The translations under genes were made by a program, and so were the position numbers. From Hymenobacter sp. 5317J-9 (GTDB taxonomy: Bacteria > Bacteroidota > Bacteroidia > Cytophagales > Hymenobacteraceae), in assembly GCF_022921075.1 (NCBI RefSeq), contig NZ_CP095050.1, forward strand, positions 5,196,372 to 5,260,371: a stretch of DNA of 64,000 nucleotides, given 5' to 3'. Shown one piece after another: positions 9,000 through 17,541 of the stretch. Below the pieces are notes generated by a model that saw only the letters and a program-made list of their open reading frames with translations, was not told the DNA's origin and did no database searches. How positions within the stretch are numbered: position 1 is the stretch's first letter; the number at the start of each line of letters is the position of its first letter.

Positions 9000-10073
9000 A
9001 TGCTGGATAAATTAGAAGCCATCAATCAACGATACGAAAACGTCAACGAGGAATTGATGCAGCCCGACGTGATGTCGGACCTGAAGCGCTATAAGGCCCT
9101 GAACAAGGAATACAAGGAACTGGGCAAGATTGTGGCCGAATACCGCAATTACCAGCAGGTGCTCAGCAACATCGAAAACGCCCGCGAAGTCATCGCCACC
9201 GAGAAGGACCAGGACTTCCGCGAGATGGCCAAGGCCGAACTCGACGAGCTGCAGCCCGAGCAGGAGCGCCTCGAAGAAGTCATCAAGGACCTGCTGCTGC
9301 CCAAAGACCCCAACGACTCCAAGGACGTCATCATGGAAATCCGGGCCGGCGCGGGTGGCGACGAGGCCGCCATTTTTGCCGGCGACCTGCAGCGCATGTA
9401 CATGCGCTTCGCCGAAAAGCAGGGCTGGAAAATGGAGCTAATTGACGCCATGGAAGGCACGGCCGGCGGCTACAAGGAAATCATCGTGGGCGTGCGCGGC
9501 GAGGACGTGTACGGCAAGCTCAAGTTTGAGAGCGGCGTGCACCGCGTGCAGCGCGTGCCGGCCACCGAAACCCAAGGCCGCATCCACACCAGCGTGGCTT
9601 CGGTGGTGGTGATTCCGGAAGCCGAGGAATTCGACATCGAGCTCAACATGAGCGACATCCGCAAGGACTACTTCTGCTCCAGCGGCCCCGGCGGCCAGTC
9701 GGTAAACACCACCTACTCGGCCGTGCGCCTCACCCACTTGCCCACCGGCCTCGTGGCCCAGTGCCAGGACCAGAAGTCGCAGCTCAAAAACTTCGACAAA
9801 GCTCTGGCCGTGCTGCGCTCCCGCGTGTACGAGATGGAGCTGGCCAAGAAAAACGAAGCCGACGGCGCCGTGCGCAAAAGCATGATTGGCGGCGGCGACC
9901 GCAGCGACAAAATCCGCACCTACAACTACCCGCAGGGCCGCGTGACCGACCACCGCATCGGCTACACCGTCTACAACCTGGCCAGCGTGATGGAAGGCAA
10001 CGTGGACGACTTCGTGGAGCAGCTGCGCCTGGCCGAAAGCGCCGAGCGCCTGCAGGAAGGCGTGACCAAGTAA
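9000..10073 (+). CDS. prfA: peptide chain release factor 1
   Basis: The protein has 357 residues, the standard RF1 length. The peptidyl-tRNA hydrolysis motif GGQ is at residues 231-233 within SSGPGGQSVN, and the stop-codon-recognition tripeptide PAT is at 187-189, the RF1 (PxT) type rather than the SPF of RF2. It releases completed proteins at UAA and UAG. The ATG at 9000 is preceded by a good -7 box, and a strong terminator follows. The methyltransferase gene prmC, often adjacent in other phyla, is not here. Confidence 0.97.
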   Translation: MLDKLEAINQRYENVNEELMQPDVMSDLKRYKALNKEYKELGKIVAEYRNYQQVLSNIENAREVIATEKDQDFREMAKAELDELQPEQERLEEVIKDLLLPKDPNDSKDVIMEIRAGAGGDEAAIFAGDLQRMYMRFAEKQGWKMELIDAMEGTAGGYKEIIVGVRGEDVYGKLKFESGVHRVQRVPATETQGRIHTSVASVVVIPEAEEFDIELNMSDIRKDYFCSSGPGGQSVNTTYSAVRLTHLPTGLVAQCQDQKSQLKNFDKALAVLRSRVYEMELAKKNEADGAVRKSMIGGGDRSDKIRTYNYPQGRVTDHRIGYTVYNLASVMEGNVDDFVEQLRLAESAERLQEGVTK

Positions 10074-10090
10074 GAAGGTCCACCCCAGAT

Positions 10091-10118
10091 AAAAGCGCCG
10101 GCACTTGCCGGCGCTTTT
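10091..10118 (+). terminator. intrinsic terminator after prfA
   Basis: A perfect 12-bp stem (AAAAGCGCCGGC at 10091-10102 with GCCGGCGCTTTT at 10107-10118), a 4-base loop and a following T-rich run (AATTTTTT) lie 17 bases after the prfA stop. Confidence 0.88.
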
Positions 10119-10178
10119 GCAATTTTTTCTGGTTTCATCGTTTGTTCGGCGCCCCGGCCCGCGAGCCTGTTATCCTCT

Positions 10179-11744
10179 ATGCGCTACCTCTTCCCGCTGT
10201 TTCTCATCCTGAGTTGCCTGCTCACCTTCCTGCCCGGCTGCGAGCCCAAGGAGGACCTGATTCAGACCTCGGGCAGCCTGGAAATGGGGGCCGACACGGT
10301 GCTGTTCGACACGGTGTTCACCACCATCAAAACCGTGACCAAGCGCGTGTGGGTGTACAACCGCAACGGCGGCGCGGTGAAAACCGATGTGAGCCTGGCC
10401 GGCCTGGCGGGCAACACCTACTCGCTGATTATCAACGGCGACGCGGGCCCGGTGGTGAACAACATCACCGTGCGGGGCAACGACAGCCTGCTGGTGCTGG
10501 TACGCGCCACCTTAGGCGACAACGGGCAAGCCACCGTGGCCAAAAAGTTTCTGGTGGAAGACGAAGTACGCTTCCGCACCAACGGCAACGAGCAGAAAGT
10601 GAAGCTGGTGGCCTATGGGCAAAACGCCTATTTCCACCGCGCCGACCTGATTCGGGTAGACACCACGTGGCCTACCGATAAGCCGCACGTCATCATCAAC
10701 GCCAATTATGTGCCGCCAGGCGGCGGGCAGGCCTATCCGGTGGGCGTGGCTGTGCTGCAGGGCATCACGCTCACCATTCCGAAGGGCGCCCGCATTTATT
10801 CCCACGCCGGCGCCTATTTGCAGGTGGATGGCCGCCTGCTGGTGGGCCAGGACTTTGTGCCGCCCACGGGCACTAGCAACGACTCGGTAAAGGCCAACAA
10901 CCCCAACATCGTGCGCTTTACCGGCGACCGGCTGGAGCCGCAATACGCCGATGCGCCGGGGCAATGGGGCGGCATCATTTTCACCCCCAACAGCATCGGC
11001 AACCGCATTCGCTACGCCGAAATCAAGAACGCCACGTTTGGGGCACTGCTTTACAATCCGGATAACACCGCCCCGCGGCACCCCAACTTGGTGCTGGACA
11101 ATACGGTCATCCGCAACATTTCCGGGGCCAATGTTTCGTTTGCCAACGCTAATGCCAGCACGGGCGGCGGCATCATCAGCTATTCCGGCGACGTGACGGC
11201 CACCAACTGCCTGTTCACCAACTGCGGCGAGTACGCGGTGCTGGGCGTGGGCGGCGGCGTGTACGATTTCAACTTCTGCACCTTCGCCAACTACACGCCT
11301 TCCTTCCGTCGCGAAACGGCCTCGCTGGCCTTCACCAATGAGCTGGCCAGCGACGATACCAAGACCGGCCCCACCAGCGTCACCATTCGCAATTCCATTG
11401 TGTGGGGCTCCTATGAGGACGAGCTATTGCTGAAAAACAGCAGCGCTTACAGCCTGCTCAACATCAGCAACTCCCTGCTGCGCACCCAGGATTACAAGGC
11501 TGAAACCGACGCGGCTGACAAGCCCGGCCTGGCGCTTCCCACTCGCAGAAACATCATCAACGAGGACCCGCTGTTTGTGCGCACCACGCTCACCTCCAGC
11601 CGGCCCGACTACTCCCTGCAAGCCGCTTCCAAGGCCGCTACTCCCCGGCGCACGCCCGTGGGCGGCAACTTACCGGCCCGCGACCTGCTCAACCTGCCGC
11701 GCAACACCGCCCAGCCCACTATAGGTGCCTATGAGCACCGGTAA
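10179..11744 (+). CDS. lipoprotein with right-handed beta-helix, choice-of-anchor Q type
   Basis: The protein has 521 residues. The signal sequence ends at LTFLPGC, with lipidation expected at Cys21. The middle (about residues 225-420) carries repeated short turns such as NRIRYAEIKNATFGALLY and CLFTNCGEYAVLGVGGGVYDF, typical of parallel beta-helix proteins. The C-terminus, NLPRNTAQPTIGAYEH, matches the G-R-(x)n-IGAYE ending of choice-of-anchor Q domains. It should be on the cell surface or in the periplasm. No catalytic residues can be assigned. It is convergent with the next gene, with only 21 bases between the stops. Confidence 0.75.
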   Translation: MRYLFPLFLILSCLLTFLPGCEPKEDLIQTSGSLEMGADTVLFDTVFTTIKTVTKRVWVYNRNGGAVKTDVSLAGLAGNTYSLIINGDAGPVVNNITVRGNDSLLVLVRATLGDNGQATVAKKFLVEDEVRFRTNGNEQKVKLVAYGQNAYFHRADLIRVDTTWPTDKPHVIINANYVPPGGGQAYPVGVAVLQGITLTIPKGARIYSHAGAYLQVDGRLLVGQDFVPPTGTSNDSVKANNPNIVRFTGDRLEPQYADAPGQWGGIIFTPNSIGNRIRYAEIKNATFGALLYNPDNTAPRHPNLVLDNTVIRNISGANVSFANANASTGGGIISYSGDVTATNCLFTNCGEYAVLGVGGGVYDFNFCTFANYTPSFRRETASLAFTNELASDDTKTGPTSVTIRNSIVWGSYEDELLLKNSSAYSLLNISNSLLRTQDYKAETDAADKPGLALPTRRNIINEDPLFVRTTLTSSRPDYSLQAASKAATPRRTPVGGNLPARDLLNLPRNTAQPTIGAYEHR

Positions 11745-11765
11745 ACCCGTGTGCCCGCAAGGCCC

Positions 11766-12356
11766 CTACTCTACCTGCCCGGCCGCGGAGTAGCGCAGCG
11801 TATCGAACAGCACCAGCTTCTGGGTTCCCTGCACTTCGTAGTGGCTGAGCTGCCCGTTTTGCAGTTGGAACCGCAACTGCTTTTGCGCCGAAAAAAGCGG
11901 GTTGTCCTGCTCGATGGTGGCAGCTACTTCCTGGGGCACTGCGCCCTGCTGCACCACCGATAGCTGCGCCACCGGCGCGTTGGGCTGGCCGGGGCGGCGG
12001 GTATAGGTGCGGCGCACCGCGCCCGTGGGCAGTACCACCGAATCCACGGCGTAAGCGCCGCGCAGGGCGGCTTTGTTGATGTCGGCCTGGAATAGAATCT
12101 GGAGTTCGTCGTTCCACTTCACGGCGGGCACGCGCACGGTTTCGAGGGCGCCGCCGCGCAGGCTCACGCGCTTGGTCACGGCGGCATGGCGGCGGTCCAG
12201 CTGCTCTACCTGACGGGTCAGCAGGCCTTTCACATCGAAGTACAGCGGCCGCCGGGGAGCCGGCGCCGCCGGGCTGGCGTCGCCGCAGGCCGTGGCGAGC
12301 AGGCCCACACCGGCCAGCAGCACCGCCCCAAGCCCTTTTCTCCCGTCCTTACGCAT
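11766..12356 (-). CDS. hypothetical lipoprotein
   Basis: The protein has 196 residues. The signal sequence ends LLATAC, with the lipid Cys at position 24, and is followed by an Ala/Pro linker. The rest looks like an all-beta domain (alternating patterns such as LRFQLQNGQLSHYEVQG), but I do not recognise a family. Its start overlaps the end of gpmI by 8 bases on the same strand, which suggests translational coupling and co-transcription with gpmI. A functional link to glycolysis is not implied. Confidence 0.7.
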   Translation of the reverse strand: MRKDGRKGLGAVLLAGVGLLATACGDASPAAPAPRRPLYFDVKGLLTRQVEQLDRRHAAVTKRVSLRGGALETVRVPAVKWNDELQILFQADINKAALRGAYAVDSVVLPTGAVRRTYTRRPGQPNAPVAQLSVVQQGAVPQEVAATIEQDNPLFSAQKQLRFQLQNGQLSHYEVQGTQKLVLFDTLRYSAAGQVE

Positions 12357-13890
12357 TCGGCGTGGCGGGACGGAGGATGCTCTGGCCCGTCATTTCCAGC
12401 GGCTTGGGCACCCCCATCAGCTCCAGGATGGTGGGGGCCAGGTCGCCAAGCTTGCCGTCGGCCAACGTGCCGCGGTAGTCGTTGTCGACCAGGATGCAGG
12501 GCACCAGGTTGGTGGTGTGCGCGGTGTTGGGCGAGCCGTCGGCATTGCGCATGAACTCGGCATTGCCGTGGTCGGCAATGATGATGCTGGCGTAGCCGTT
12601 GGCCAGGGCGGTTTCCACCACGGCCTGGGCGCACTGGTCGGTGGTTTCCACGGCTTTCACCACGGCCTCGAACACGCCGGTGTGGCCCACCATGTCGGGG
12701 TTGGCGAAGTTGAGCACCACAAAATCAGCCGACTTGGCCTGCAGCTCGGGTATCAGGGCGTCGCGCAGGTCGGCGGCGCTCATTTCGGGCTGGAGGTCAT
12801 AGGTCGCCACTTTGGGCGAGGGCCGCAGGATGCGCTTTTCACCCACAAACTCGTTTTCGCGGCCGCCCGAGAAGAAGAATGTCACGTGCGGGTACTTCTC
12901 GGTTTCAGCAATGCGAATCTGGGTTTTGCCGTGGTCGGCCAGCACCTCGCCGAGTGTATTATTCAGGTTGTCCTTCTCAAAAATGGGCGTCACGCCCACA
13001 AACGTGTCGTCGTAGTTGGTTAGGGTGAGGTAGTGCAGGTTGAGGCGATGCATCTGAAATGCATTCATGTCCTGCTGGGTCAGCACTTCCGTGATTTCAC
13101 GGCCGCGGTCGGTGCGAAAGTTGAAGCACAGCACCACGTCGCCGTCCTGAATGGTGGCCAGCGGCTGGCCGTCGGCGCCGGTTTTCACAATGGGTTTCAG
13201 AAACTCATCGGTCACGCCGTCCTTGTACTGCTCCTGCACGCTCTGAATCAGGTTTTGCGAGGGCGTGCCCACGCCGTTCACCAGCAGGTCGTAGGCCACT
13301 TTCACCCGCTCCCAGCGGCGGTCGCGGTCCATGGCGTAGTAGCGGCCCACCACCGAGGCGATTTTGGCGCCGTTGCGCTCGTTGTGCTGCTCCAGGTCGT
13401 TGATGAAGCGCACGCCGCTCTTGGGGTCGGTGTCGCGCCCGTCGGTGAAGGCGTGCACGAACACGCGGCGCACACCGGCCTCGTGGGCAATGGTGCAGAG
13501 GGCCTTCACGTGGTCGATGTGCGAGTGCACGCCGCCGTCGCTCAGCAAGCCGATGAGGTGCAGCGGCTTGTCGTTGGCCGTGGCGTATTCAAAGGCTTTC
13601 ACCAGCGCGGGCATCTGGCCCAGCTTGCGCTCCCGAATGCTCTTGCCGATGCGCACCAGTTCCTGGTCGACCACGCGGCCGGCCCCGATGTTCATGTGGC
13701 CCACCTCGGAGTTGCCCATCTGGCCCTCGGGCAGGCCCACGGCTTCGCCCGAAGCCTGCAAGGTGCTGTGCGGATAACGCTGCAACAGCGCATGATAGAA
13801 CGGCGTATTAGCCGCATCCACCGCCGAAACGGCCGCATTCGGGGCAATGCCCCACCCATCCAAAATCACCAACAAAACCTGCTTATTCAT
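12349..13890 (-). CDS. gpmI: 2,3-bisphosphoglycerate-independent phosphoglycerate mutase
   Basis: The protein has 513 residues, the expected length. It interconverts 3- and 2-phosphoglycerate using two manganese ions. It begins with the metal motif VILDGWG (Asp11). The phosphoserine nucleophile lies in GQMGNSEVGH (Ser61). The C-terminal metal ligands are seen in IADHGNAEFM and in the GHTGVFEAVVKA segment. The start is supported by a -7-like box only a few bases upstream, implying a very short leader. The downstream lipoprotein overlaps its 3' end. Confidence 0.96.
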   Translation of the reverse strand: MNKQVLLVILDGWGIAPNAAVSAVDAANTPFYHALLQRYPHSTLQASGEAVGLPEGQMGNSEVGHMNIGAGRVVDQELVRIGKSIRERKLGQMPALVKAFEYATANDKPLHLIGLLSDGGVHSHIDHVKALCTIAHEAGVRRVFVHAFTDGRDTDPKSGVRFINDLEQHNERNGAKIASVVGRYYAMDRDRRWERVKVAYDLLVNGVGTPSQNLIQSVQEQYKDGVTDEFLKPIVKTGADGQPLATIQDGDVVLCFNFRTDRGREITEVLTQQDMNAFQMHRLNLHYLTLTNYDDTFVGVTPIFEKDNLNNTLGEVLADHGKTQIRIAETEKYPHVTFFFSGGRENEFVGEKRILRPSPKVATYDLQPEMSAADLRDALIPELQAKSADFVVLNFANPDMVGHTGVFEAVVKAVETTDQCAQAVVETALANGYASIIIADHGNAEFMRNADGSPNTAHTTNLVPCILVDNDYRGTLADGKLGDLAPTILELMGVPKPLEMTGQSILRPATPNA

Positions 13891-13894
13891 GGCG

Positions 13895-13902
13895 CGAAGA
13901 TA
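13895..13902 (-). promoter_or_regulatory. putative -7 box of gpmI
   Basis: On the minus strand this reads TATCTTCG, one base off TAnnTTTG, and the ATG follows after only four bases. If real, transcription would start at or next to the start codon. Confidence 0.4.
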
Positions 13903-14074
13903 CGGCCGGTCCGCCCATGGGTTGGAATTATCTATCTTCGCGGCCGCTTGGCCTTGTTTTTCTTTCTGTTAAGTTTACTCGCAAACTTTACGGGCTGAAT
14001 AACAGGTCTGTTTTCTATCCTGGCACCATTTTGGCTTCAAATCCGCCGCGTATGACGCACTTATTACCCCGATA

Positions 14075-14476
14075 ATGAAACGCTATTTGTTTAGAACGCT
14101 ATTTTTAAGCTGGCTATTCCTGCTGGGCTTGGGCGCGGCCCACGCGCAGTCTGATAACCTCGGGGCCGTGCGCGCCGCCTTGCGCAATGGTTCCTCCCGC
14201 GAGCTGTCGCAGTATTTTGCTCCCACCGTGGAGATTGGCTTCGACGGCGACAAGCAGAGCTATAACTCCACGCAGGCCGAGATTGTGATGAAGGACATCT
14301 TCGCCAAGAACGCGCCCAGCACGTTTGAGTTTATCCACCAGGGCCAGAGCGGCGAAGGCATTCAGTATGCCATCGGGCGCTATACGGGCAAGACCGGCAC
14401 CTACCGCTTGTTTGTGAAGCTGAAGCCCTCGCGCGGGGCCCCGCTGATTGACACGCTGGACTTTACCAAAGAATAA
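14075..14476 (+). CDS. DUF4783 exported protein
   Basis: The protein has 133 residues, with a signal peptide ending AAHAQ (about residue 25). The body (LSQYFAPTVEIGFDGDKQSYNSTQAEIVMKDIF and ATGRYTGKTGTYRLFVKLKP-like strands, in fragments) fits the DUF4783 family of small periplasmic proteins with an NTF2-like fold, found almost only in Bacteroidota. No function is known. It stands alone between gpmI (divergent) and nadC, with a strong terminator directly after the stop. Confidence 0.8.
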   Translation: MKRYLFRTLFLSWLFLLGLGAAHAQSDNLGAVRAALRNGSSRELSQYFAPTVEIGFDGDKQSYNSTQAEIVMKDIFAKNAPSTFEFIHQGQSGEGIQYAIGRYTGKTGTYRLFVKLKPSRGAPLIDTLDFTKE

Positions 14477-14481
14477 GCCCG

Positions 14482-14515
14482 AAGCCCCGACCTGATTAGG
14501 TCGGGGCTTTTTGTT
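14482..14515 (+). terminator. intrinsic terminator after the DUF4783 gene
   Basis: A perfect 12-bp stem (AAGCCCCGACCT at 14482-14493 with AGGTCGGGGCTT at 14498-14509), a 4-base loop GATT, then TTTTGTTT, beginning 5 bases after the stop. Confidence 0.92.
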
Positions 14516-14542
14516 TGGCTTTCGCCACCGCCGCAAGGGCCG

Positions 14543-14550
14543 TACCTTTG
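14543..14550 (+). promoter_or_regulatory. putative -7 box of nadC
   Basis: TACCTTTG is an exact match to TAnnTTTG and ends four bases before the GTG start of nadC. Transcription should begin at about the start codon, so the mRNA is probably leaderless. Confidence 0.65.
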
Positions 14551-14554
14551 CACT

Positions 14555-15421
14555 GTGCAAACCCCACCCGCTTCCTACCTCACGCCCGAGGCCCTGACCA
14601 CTTTCATCCGCACGGCCCTGGCCGAGGACGTGGGCGACGGCGACCATTCCGCCCTGGCGTCCATTCCGGCCGAGGCGCGCAACCGCGCCCACCTGCTGGT
14701 GAAAGGCGAAGGCCTGCTGGCCGGCATGGCGCTGGCTCCGCTGATTTTTGCCGAAGTCGACCCCACGCTCACCATGACGCCCCTGCTGGCCGACGGTGCC
14801 CGCGTGAAGCACGGCGACATCGCCTTCACGGTGGAAGGCCCGGCGCGCAGCATCCTCACCGCCGAGCGGCTGGTGCTCAACTGCATGCAACGCATGAGCG
14901 GCATTGCCACCTACACGGCCCACCTGAACAACCTGATTGCCGGCACCAATGCCAAGCTGCTCGACACCCGCAAAACCACGCCCAATTTCCGGCTGTGCGA
15001 GAAGTGGGCCGTGCTCATCGGCGGCGGCGTGAACCACCGCTACGGGCTGTTCGACATGATTATTCTGAAGGACAACCACGTCGACTACGCCGGCGGCATT
15101 GCCCAGGCCATTGCCGCCACGCACGCCTACCTGGAGCAAACGGGTCGGCAGTTGCCCATCGAAATCGAAACCCGCTCGCTGGACGAGGTGCAGCAGGCTT
15201 TGGACGCTGGCGGCATCACCCGCATCATGCTCGACAACATGCGCCCCGAGCTGCTGCGCGAAGCCGTGGCCCTGGTGGCCGGGCGCTACCCCACCGAGGC
15301 CAGCGGCGGCATCACCGAGCAAACCATTGCCGAAGTAGCCCAGACGGGCGTCGACTATATCTCCGTCGGGGCCCTCACCCATTCAGTTAAGAGCCTCGAT
15401 TTGAGCTTGAAAGCATATTGA
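14555..15421 (+). CDS. nadC: nicotinate-nucleotide diphosphorylase (carboxylating)
   Basis: The protein has 288 residues. It makes nicotinate mononucleotide from quinolinate and PRPP in de novo NAD synthesis. The family motif LLDTRKTTPNFR is present, followed by GGGVNHRYGLFDMILIKDNH-type sequence; the C-terminal ASGGIT with VDYISVGALTHS is the PRPP/phosphate site. The start is a GTG; no ATG is available upstream of the conserved LTPEALTTFIRTALAEDVG. The -7 box immediately before it supports this start. A large palindromic repeat begins 4 bases after the stop. Confidence 0.95.
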   Translation: MQTPPASYLTPEALTTFIRTALAEDVGDGDHSALASIPAEARNRAHLLVKGEGLLAGMALAPLIFAEVDPTLTMTPLLADGARVKHGDIAFTVEGPARSILTAERLVLNCMQRMSGIATYTAHLNNLIAGTNAKLLDTRKTTPNFRLCEKWAVLIGGGVNHRYGLFDMIILKDNHVDYAGGIAQAIAATHAYLEQTGRQLPIEIETRSLDEVQQALDAGGITRIMLDNMRPELLREAVALVAGRYPTEASGGITEQTIAEVAQTGVDYISVGALTHSVKSLDLSLKAY

Positions 15422-15425
15422 AATA

Positions 15426-15536
15426 GAACGTCATGCAGAGTGCAGCGAAGCATCTCGCTCGGAGCAGTGACTTAATCGATTGAATTACTACTGCACACTG
15501 CACGCGAGATGCTTCGCTGCGCTCTGCATGACGTTC
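15426..15536. repeat. dispersed palindromic repeat, copy 1
   Basis: The 33-bp arms at 15426-15458 and 15504-15536 are inverted copies with one mismatch, around a 45-base middle. The arm begins GAACGTCATGCAGAG and continues GCAGCGAAGCATCTCGC. It shares its arm sequence with the copies at 31648, 34997 and 48947. It lies between nadC and the next gene on the same strand. Confidence 0.9.
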
Positions 15537-15557
15537 CGGCGCTAGCATTACTATACC

Positions 15558-16190
15558 ATGAACCAACCCAACCAACGGGGCGGAGGCGGCGGCTTCCGCC
15601 AAGCCCAGCAGGCATCGCCGCTGGCCATTCGCACCAAGAAATCGCAGCTCACCACCGACGCCTACACCAAGATGGTGATGGGCGAAGTGTGGAAAAAAGA
15701 CTGGGTGTACGCCCTCATTCCGTTTGTGCTGGGCCTGCTGCCGGCCATTTTCCTGCCTTCGTGGTGGTGGATTGCCCTGGCCGTCGTGCTCACCATTTTG
15801 TTCGTACTGTTCCGCTCGGCGCAGGTGACGGGCATTACGCAGATGGAGCAAAGCAAGCCCCTGTTTGAGCGCATGGCATTTGAGATGGACAACAAGCAGC
15901 TGCTGCTGCGCGTGGGCCCCGAAAAGGAAGGCAAAGCCATGCAGCTGAACTGGGACATGATAGACCGCGCCCGCCGCGACGCCGACGCCTACCTGCTCTA
16001 CCTGAAGCCCGGCACGCCGCCCGAAGGCCTGGCCGCCTGGCGCCTGTGGCTGGCGCGCACTTTCGACGTGCCGGTGTTTTTACATTTGCCCCAGCGCATC
16101 TTCAACTCGCCCAACGACCTGAAGTTGTTTGAGGCCCTGCTGCGCCGCAAAAACCTGCTGCCCGCCGAAGCCGGCGCCACAACCGTTTAA
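15558..16190 (+). CDS. YcxB-like membrane protein
   Basis: The protein has 210 residues. A Gly/Gln-rich N-terminus of about 30 residues is followed by two adjacent transmembrane segments (about residues 52-88, WVYALIPFVLGLLPAIF and WWWIALAVVLTILFVLF). A cytoplasmic C-terminal domain has strands LLLRVGPEKEGKAMQLNWDMI and DAYLLYLKPG, and ends with a VFLHLPQRIF-like strand. This two-helix plus beta-domain plan is that of YcxB-family proteins, whose role is unknown. The assignment is by pattern, not by a catalytic motif. Confidence 0.65.
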   Translation: MNQPNQRGGGGGFRQAQQASPLAIRTKKSQLTTDAYTKMVMGEVWKKDWVYALIPFVLGLLPAIFLPSWWWIALAVVLTILFVLFRSAQVTGITQMEQSKPLFERMAFEMDNKQLLLRVGPEKEGKAMQLNWDMIDRARRDADAYLLYLKPGTPPEGLAAWRLWLARTFDVPVFLHLPQRIFNSPNDLKLFEALLRRKNLLPAEAGATTV

Positions 16191-16267
16191 TTCCGGCGGC
16201 AGTATGCGGACGGGACAGTGCCCGGTTCGTTTGTTTTCGAAATCAACCCCCTGCTAATTTTACCCCG

Positions 16268-16633
16268 ATGAAACTGACCCCCACCTTGCTGCTGGCCGTG
16301 GCCGCCGCTTCCCTGGCTCTGACCTCCTGCAGCAGCGAGCCCTCCGACTGGCGTCCCGACGACAAAGTATCCGTCGACTTGGTTGCGCCGGGCACCCGCT
16401 CTAGCGACAACTTCGACCAGAACACGGCCTACGCTCCCAACCAGGCCAAAGGCGCGGCCATCACGGAACCCGTCAACTCGGCGGCCGACCTCGACGTGCG
16501 CCCGCAGCCCAAGGTGGAATCGACCATTTCGGCCAACGCCGAGGAGGGCCTGCGCAAGCGCGGCAAAATGAACGACGCCGGCAAATCGAGCCAGGCCGAC
16601 ACCGCCGCCAACGGGCACGAGATTCAGCGCTAA
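16268..16633 (+). CDS. small hypothetical lipoprotein
   Basis: The protein has 121 residues, with a signal sequence ending ALTSC (lipid Cys21). The mature part is hydrophilic and probably disordered, without a recognisable domain. It is flanked by the YcxB-like gene and the ZIP transporter gene on the same strand, but the gaps are long (77 and 158 bases), and a palindrome separates it from the ZIP gene. Confidence 0.65.
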   Translation: MKLTPTLLLAVAAASLALTSCSSEPSDWRPDDKVSVDLVAPGTRSSDNFDQNTAYAPNQAKGAAITEPVNSAADLDVRPQPKVESTISANAEEGLRKRGKMNDAGKSSQADTAANGHEIQR

Positions 16634-16702
16634 GCCGCGGCGCACCGCCCGGCTACGTATTTGGGTGGCAGCCTCGCCGCTGGTGGGGATGCTCCTGTTT
16701 TT

Positions 16703-16778
16703 GAGTGAAGAATGAGGAATGAGGAATGCAAAACCGGCGCTGTCTGGTTCTGCATTCCTCATTCTTCATTCTTCATTC
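16703..16778. repeat. palindrome built from 7-base tandem units
   Basis: The arms at 16703-16735 and 16746-16778 are inverted copies with 3 mismatches in 33, around a 10-base loop. Each arm is made of tandem units GAATGAG or GAATGAA. It lies just before the ZIP transporter start (16792), and its right arm is followed by more units (CATTCCTCATT). A large hairpin is expected in the leader. Confidence 0.8.
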
Positions 16779-16791
16779 CTCATTGACTATC

Positions 16792-17541
16792 ATGGGGTTT
16801 GCTATTTTTTTGTTGCTGCTGACGGTGCTGGGCGCGGGCGCAGCGGCGGCCTGGGTGCCGGTGACGCAGGGCAGCCGGTGGCTGAAGCCGCTGCTGGCCT
16901 TTAGCGGGGCTTACCTGTTTACGCTCACGGTCACGCACATTTTGCCGGAGGCGTTGCAGCTGCTGCCCGAGCAGCCCGCCCGCGTGGGCTACTGGGTGCT
17001 GGCGGGCTTTTTCGGGCAGTTGCTGCTGGAAGTGCTGTCGCAGGGCGTGGAGCACGGGCACGTGCACCACGAGCCAGCCCACGGGGCGCACACGGGCGTG
17101 AGCCGGGTGCCGTTTTTACTGCTGGCGGCGCTGGTGGTGCATTCGTTTCTGGAAGGCAGCATCCTAGTCAAAACGCCCGAGGTGGGCCAGATAAGCCAGA
17201 ACTTTTACGCCATTGTAGTGGGCGTGGCCCTGCATCACGTGCCGGCCGCGTTCGCGCTGGCCACCCTGTTGCGGCTGCGGCTGGGCAGCTTCCGGCGGGT
17301 GTGGCCGGGGCTGCTGGTGTTTGCGCTGGCCTCGCCCGTGGGCATCGTGTTCAGCAACTACGTGGTGCTGAGCAAGCTGCTGAGCAGTGGGCTGTATGCG
17401 TCGCTGCTGGGTCTGGTGGCTGGCAATTTCCTGCACGTGTCCACCACCATTCTGTTTGAAACCAGCCCGGAGCACCGGCTCAACTGGCCCAAGCTGGGCG
17501 CCACGCTGGCCGGGCTGCTGCTGGCGCTGGCCGTAGCGTAG
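16792..17541 (+). CDS. ZIP-family metal transporter
   Basis: The protein has 249 residues with about 7-8 hydrophobic segments. The fourth helix has HSFLEG, matching the ZIP HNxxEG motif. The fifth has HHVPAAF where the family usually has HNxPEG, so the metal-binding Glu is replaced by Ala. The loop before helix 4 is His-rich (HGHVHHEPAHGAH), as in zinc and iron ZIPs. The ATG at 16792 is used because the upstream in-frame extension from 16726 is encoded by the palindrome. It probably imports zinc or another divalent metal; the substituted Glu makes specificity uncertain. Confidence 0.85.
   Translation: MGFAIFLLLLTVLGAGAAAAWVPVTQGSRWLKPLLAFSGAYLFTLTVTHILPEALQLLPEQPARVGYWVLAGFFGQLLLEVLSQGVEHGHVHHEPAHGAHTGVSRVPFLLLAALVVHSFLEGSILVKTPEVGQISQNFYAIVVGVALHHVPAAFALATLLRLRLGSFRRVWPGLLVFALASPVGIVFSNYVVLSKLLSSGLYASLLGLVAGNFLHVSTTILFETSPEHRLNWPKLGATLAGLLLALAVA

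Noticed and set aside
15426..15536. The large palindromes as intrinsic terminators
   Set aside because: They have long loops (21-45 bases), no T-run at the stem base, and one lies inside an operon. Real terminators in this window have short loops and T-runs.
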